A DNA stretch of 10,630 nt from UBA5704 sp036264355 (lineage in GTDB: Bacteria; Acidobacteriota; Thermoanaerobaculia; Multivoradales; UBA5704): positions 1-10,630 of the forward strand of contig DATARD010000283.1 of the NCBI GenBank assembly GCA_036264355.1, read 5' to 3'. The first letter of the stretch is position 1. The number at the start of each line of letters is the position of its first letter. Shown in pieces: positions 7,503-10,630 of the stretch. The translations under genes and the position numbers were made by a program. Below the pieces are notes generated by a model, which had not been told where the DNA came from, searched no databases, and worked only from the letters and a program-made list of their open reading frames with translations.

Positions 7503-7541
7503 GGCCATGCGGTCTGGGTGATCGCGCTCGCGACGCACTGA
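7503..7541 (+). pseudogene. Duplicate of the 3' end of the CAP gene
   Basis: The 36 nt at 7503-7538 match 6596-6631 at 33 positions and encode the same twelve residues, GHAVWVIALATH, followed by a stop (TGA here, TAG in the gene). All three differences are synonymous third-position changes. Upstream of 7503 the resemblance ends, so only the tail of the gene is present. The tail faces the VOC gene stop at 7556 just as the intact CAP gene faces the 136-aa gene stop at 6640. It is either a remnant of a paralogue or a gene-end repeat left by an insertion. Confidence 0.8.
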
Positions 7542-7555
7542 GCCTCGAAAGAGCT

Positions 7556-7930
7556 CTATCGATTCGACAGGGCCAGGATGTTGCCGTCCGGGTCTTTGAA
7601 CCAAGCGGCTCTCAAATCTCCCGCAACGTGAATATCGCCCTCACGCTTCATCTGCGGCAGGTCGTCGTACCGCTCGAATGAAACGCCCTTGGCCTTGAGC
7701 GCCTTCACGACTTCGTCCACGTCGTCGACAACCCAGGCGGCGGCGCTTGCCTGGTTCGTTCCGGCGAATTTCGACTCGTAGATGAAGACCCGCGTGCTCC
7801 CGCTCTTGAGGGTCAGACCTCCGGGCTCGGCATCGCCCTTCTTCAGTCCGAGTGTGCCTTCGTAGAACTTCTGGGCCACCGCTTGATTCTTGACGGCGAT
7901 CATCACCGATGCGTCCTTGTCTCCCAACAT
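7556..7930 (-). CDS. VOC-fold (glyoxalase/bleomycin-resistance-like) protein
   Basis: This 124-aa single-domain protein of the vicinal oxygen chelate superfamily starts MLGDKDASVMIAVKNQ. A strong AGGAGG (complement of 7936-7941), 5 nt before the ATG at 7928-7930, fixes the start; the longer open frame to 7984 would run through a hairpin. Family marks are KFYEGTLGLKK near the N-terminus, the AAWVVDDVDEVVKALKAKGV helix, and the typical ending AAWFKDPDGNILALSNR. One VOC module is usually half an active site, so a dimer is expected. The metal-binding His of the first strand and the Glu usual in the final strand (GNILELx) are not evident; alanine takes the Glu place. It may therefore bind a ligand or drug without metal catalysis. 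The substrate cannot be told. It lies 90 bp downstream of the SelD fusion on the same strand. Confidence 0.85.
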   Translation of the reverse strand: MLGDKDASVMIAVKNQAVAQKFYEGTLGLKKGDAEPGGLTLKSGSTRVFIYESKFAGTNQASAAAWVVDDVDEVVKALKAKGVSFERYDDLPQMKREGDIHVAGDLRAAWFKDPDGNILALSNR

Positions 7931-7960
7931 CTCAACCTCCTCTTCCAACACTCCGGAGAG

Positions 7961-7984
7961 GTGCAAAGGCGGTGCCTTCTGCAC
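7961..7984 (-). terminator. Hairpin between SelD fusion and VOC gene
   Basis: GTGCAAAGGC and GCCTTCTGCAC form a 10-bp stem with a 3-nt loop and a single bulged base. It follows the SelD stop by about 37 nt in the direction of transcription and precedes the VOC ribosome binding site by about 20 nt. No T-run follows, so it may be a weak terminator, an mRNA end-stabilising stem or an attenuator. Confidence 0.4.
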
Positions 7985-8020
7985 GCAGCTTCAGCGAGGC
8001 CCCAGAGCTCTAGGCTGTTC

Positions 8021-10270
8021 CTATCCCGGACTCCGCAGAGAAATCCCGACCCCCGGCCCACCCGCTCTCCCAATCCTCACTGCCTGTCCGTATCCCACCG
8101 CCCGCAAAGCCTCCAAACACTCCACCGCCCGCTCCGCCGGCACTCCAGCGAGCAGACCCCCGGAGGTCTGTGGATCGAATAGGAGCGCGAGCCTCTCATC
8201 CGCGAGAAAGGACTCCGCGCCGGAAATCGCCGAAAGAGCGCGCCGATTCGCCGGGGCGAGCGAGCTGGTGAAACCGCGGCGCAGGCAATCCAAAGCTCCC
8301 GGCAAAGCGGGAAGAGCAGCGAGATTGATTTCCGCTCCGAGGCCGGCGGGTTGCAGCATTTCCAGGAGGTGGCCGGCGAGGCCGAAACCGGTGACGTCGG
8401 TGCAGGCGGTGGCTCCGTGGTCGCGCAGGATGGTGGCGGCGGTGCGGTTGGAGAGGAGCATGGAGTCGAGGGCGGCGTCGATCCAGGCGGCTTTGGCTTG
8501 CAGGCGCATGTGCGATGCGAAGAGCACTCCGATGCCGAGCGGTTTGGTGAGGAGGAGCGCGTCTCCGGCTCGGAGACCGCTCTTGCGCAGGAGATGAGAC
8601 GGCCCGCTGAGATCAACGAGGCCGTTGCAGGTCAGGGCCAGTCCGGTGACGGCGCCCTCGGCGGTATGGCCGCCGATCAGCACGGCTTCCGCGGCGGTGA
8701 GCTCGCGGAGGACACCGCTCAATAATTGATAGAGCGTTTCTTCGGTGACCGGCTCGGATGCGAAGGGGACCAGCGCCGCCGCGAGGACGCTGTGCGGATC
8801 GGCTCCCATGGCGAAGAGGTCGCTCAGGCTGTGGAGTGTGGCGATGCGGCCGAAGAGATAGGGATCGGGGACCAGGGCGGGCATGTAGTCGACGGTCTGC
8901 ACCAGCGCGCGGCCGGGCGGCACGGTGAAGACGGCAGCATCGTCCGGCGCATCGAGGCCGACCATGACGGTTCCAGCCTTGGCGGCTTCCTGCCAGGCGG
9001 TGCCGTGCTCTTCGCGGAGACGGACCATGACGCGGGTGAGCGTGGTGCTCGCCACTTTGGCCGCGCAGCCGAGGCAACGCATGCGGGCGCTTTCCTGAAG
9101 GTTGTCCGAATGATCTTCAGGCTCCGCTTCGGGCACGTCGGCCATCACCGGCAGGTCTTCGAATTTCCTCATGAAGCGGCGGTCAATGCGGTCTTTGAGC
9201 GCCCAGAACAACGCGGAGCGCCCCGCCAGCCAGCGGCGTGAAGCCACGGCTTGCCCGTCGCCGGTGCCGATGAGGCTCAGGAACTGGCGCTGGGGGTGGT
9301 AGCTCTTGAGCGGCCGGCCGGAGAAACTGGCGCGCAGGTTGGCGACCAGAGGTTTGGCCATGCGGACCGCAAAAACACCGGATTTCGGCCGCGGCGTGGC
9401 TTCGAGGGTGGCCACATCGCCGACGGCGAAGATCCAGGGGTGATCGACCGCCTGAAGCTTCGGCGTCACGCGGATGAATCCTTCCGGCGTGGTGGCGAGG
9501 CTGCTTCCGGCGATCCAGGACGGTGCCGCGGCGTGGGTGACCCAGAAGACGAAATCCGCCGGCACGAAATCGCCGGCCGCCGTGCGCACGCCCTCGGCGG
9601 TGACCTCGGCCACCTGCGTGCTGGTGCGGACCGTGATGCCGCGCTCGGGTAGCAGGCGAGAGAGGATGCTCCGCACGCGTTCATTGTGGCCGGGGAGGAG
9701 CCGCGCGCCTTGATGCAGGAGGGTGATGGAAGCCCGCCGGCCGAGCACGTGGCTCATGGTGAGCGCCAGCTCGACGCCGCCCGCTCCCCCGCCGACGAGG
9801 ACGATTCGCATTTCCCGATCGGCTGCTGCGGCCTTTACGCGATCCCAGCCGGCGAGAAGCTCGGGCACCGGTTTCGCGGGGATGACCCACCTCTCCGCTC
9901 CCGGCACTCCCGACAGGCTCGGCGTGCTGCCGACGTTCAGAGAGATCACGCTCGCCCGCATCGGCGGCCGGCCCGCGACATGGACGGTCCGCTGGTCAGC
10001 GTCCAGGCCGTCCACCTGTCCGAGCACGAACGCCGCGCCGGCGAAGGCGGCCAGACGCCGCAGGTCGATGTGCATCTCTTCCCACGAATAGAAGCCGGCC
10101 ACGTGCCCGGGCAGCATGCCGGAGTAGGGCGCATAGGAGACGTCGCTGACCAGCGTGACGCGCACGCCGGGGAGCGGACGCATCGCGAGCATCCGCAGCG
10201 CCAGGGCATGGGTATGCCCGCCGCCGATCAGCAGGAGGTCCTGGACCGCCGGGGTTACTGGGGCGCGCAT
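8021..10270 (-). CDS. selD: NDH2-like FAD oxidoreductase fused to selenophosphate synthetase (SelD)
   Basis: This 749-aa fusion has two enzymes. Residues 1 to about 385 are a type-II NADH dehydrogenase-like flavoprotein: FAD-binding LLLIGGGHTH (12-21), NAD(P)-binding VGGGAGGVE (159-167) and the second FAD motif FAVGD (281-285). From about 395 it is SelD, which makes selenophosphate from selenide and ATP for selenocysteine or selenouridine synthesis. The active-site region reads MRCLGCAAK, giving catalytic Cys402 and Lys405. Metal/ATP motifs include DAPDDAAVF, QTVDYMPALVPDPYLFGRIA, LSDLFAMGADP, GGHTAEG and TDVTGFGLAGH (624-634). The active site uses Cys, not selenocysteine. Such fusions are known in cyanobacteria and some algae; the flavoprotein half may supply reduced selenium, but that is inferred. 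The ATG overlaps the end of the sigma factor gene by 16 nt, suggesting coupled translation; its own ribosome binding site is weak. No selA, selB, selU or tRNA-Sec is in the window. Confidence 0.95.
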   Translation of the reverse strand: MRAPVTPAVQDLLLIGGGHTHALALRMLAMRPLPGVRVTLVSDVSYAPYSGMLPGHVAGFYSWEEMHIDLRRLAAFAGAAFVLGQVDGLDADQRTVHVAGRPPMRASVISLNVGSTPSLSGVPGAERWVIPAKPVPELLAGWDRVKAAAADREMRIVLVGGGAGGVELALTMSHVLGRRASITLLHQGARLLPGHNERVRSILSRLLPERGITVRTSTQVAEVTAEGVRTAAGDFVPADFVFWVTHAAAPSWIAGSSLATTPEGFIRVTPKLQAVDHPWIFAVGDVATLEATPRPKSGVFAVRMAKPLVANLRASFSGRPLKSYHPQRQFLSLIGTGDGQAVASRRWLAGRSALFWALKDRIDRRFMRKFEDLPVMADVPEAEPEDHSDNLQESARMRCLGCAAKVASTTLTRVMVRLREEHGTAWQEAAKAGTVMVGLDAPDDAAVFTVPPGRALVQTVDYMPALVPDPYLFGRIATLHSLSDLFAMGADPHSVLAAALVPFASEPVTEETLYQLLSGVLRELTAAEAVLIGGHTAEGAVTGLALTCNGLVDLSGPSHLLRKSGLRAGDALLLTKPLGIGVLFASHMRLQAKAAWIDAALDSMLLSNRTAATILRDHGATACTDVTGFGLAGHLLEMLQPAGLGAEINLAALPALPGALDCLRRGFTSSLAPANRRALSAISGAESFLADERLALLFDPQTSGGLLAGVPAERAVECLEALRAVGYGQAVRIGRAGGPGVGISLRSPG

Positions 10271-10630
10271 CCGGCGGCCCGTTCGAGAAGGATCTGACGT
10301 TCGCGGGCGTTGCGCGTCAGGGCGGCGGCGCGCTCGAATTCGGCACGGGCCTCGTCGCGGCGGCCGAGCTTGGCGAGGAGGTCGCCGCGCACGCTCGGCA
10401 GGAGGTGGTAGGTCTTGAGCGACGGCTCGGCGGTCAGCGCGTCGACGAGCGCGAGCCCCGCGGCCGGGCCGAATGCCATCGCGACGGCGACCGCGCGGTT
10501 CAGCTCGACGACGGGAGAGGGCGCGCGCGCGGCGAGCAGCGCGTAGAGCGCGGCGATGCGCGGCCAGTCGGTTTCCTCAGCGGTCCGCGCTCGGGCGTGA
10601 CAGGCGGCGATGGCGGCTTGCAGGGCGTAC
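10255..10630 (-). CDS. C-terminal part of an ECF42-type sigma factor (5' end outside window)
   Basis: The frame is open from the window edge to a TAA at 10255-10257 and gives 124 complete C-terminal codons. It reads YALQAAIAACHARA, TDWPRIAALYALLAARAPSP, VVELNRAVAVAMAFGPAAGL, then a TPR-like pair YHLLPSVRGDLLAKLGRRDE and ARAEFERAAALTRNARERQI. This is the typical TPR-like C-terminal extension of ECF42 (DUF6596-containing) sigma factors, whose sigma-2 and sigma-4 regions would lie beyond the edge. Elsewhere such factors usually neighbour DGPF/YCII-like genes; here the next gene is the SelD fusion, overlapping by 16 nt. The C-terminal TPR part is thought to control the sigma factor's activity in place of an anti-sigma protein. 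Confidence 0.88.
   Translation of the reverse strand, partial: YALQAAIAACHARARTAEETDWPRIAALYALLAARAPSPVVELNRAVAVAMAFGPAAGLALVDALTAEPSLKTYHLLPSVRGDLLAKLGRRDEARAEFERAAALTRNARERQILLERAAGCAPQ

Noticed and set aside
8726..9241. Plus-strand frames across the SelD gene
   Set aside because: They are shadows of the NDH2-SelD fusion, which has complete motifs in both halves.

Overview
The window is GC-rich (about two thirds G+C by eye over most of its length). It is gene-dense with short gaps and looks like a chromosome segment of a soil or sediment bacterium. A membrane Ser/Thr kinase with TPRs, a sigma-54 activator with an FHA-like sensor, an ECF42-type sigma factor and an NDH2-SelD fusion together suggest the Acidobacteriota (Thermoanaerobaculia-like). 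A myxobacterium-like lineage is the main alternative. This placement is inferred from gene content only.

Layout, left to right. At 1-37 is the start of a truncated minus-strand gene, divergent from the next gene, with a perfect hairpin in the shared leader. A Ser/Thr kinase-TM-TPR receptor lies at 199-2802 (+). Next comes a pair of divergent small proteins of unknown function: 2824-3237 (-) and 3501-3959 (+). Between them is an array of GATGTCCGCGGACATC-type palindromes followed by a sigma-54-type -24/-12 promoter. A sigma-54 enhancer-binding protein (FHA-like, AAA+, two HTHs) follows at 3970-5550 (-), convergent with the second small gene. A secreted tandem CAP/SCP-domain protein lies at 5618-6634 (+) and may be translated from a leaderless mRNA. 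It converges on a small helical protein at 6640-7050 (-). An intergenic stretch of about 500 bp (7051-7555) holds a cluster of CTGAGACTC-type direct and inverted repeats and a second copy of the last 12 codons plus stop of the CAP gene. The remaining genes are all on the minus strand: a VOC-fold protein (7556-7930), the NDH2-SelD fusion (8021-10270), and the C-terminal part of an ECF42-type sigma factor (10255 to the window edge), whose stop overlaps the SelD start.

How the parts may work together. The most interesting unit is 199-5550. A membrane kinase could phosphorylate a partner read by the FHA-like sensor of the activator. The activator would then bind the palindromic array, placed at enhancer distance, and switch on the small unknown gene at 3501 and perhaps its divergent neighbour. 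The array, the promoter geometry and the adjacent activator are seen in the sequence. The kinase link and the binding itself are inference. The second noteworthy region is 6596-7541, a roughly 0.9 kb segment bracketed by two copies of the CAP gene 3' end. It looks like either a decayed paralogue or a small insertion at a gene end.
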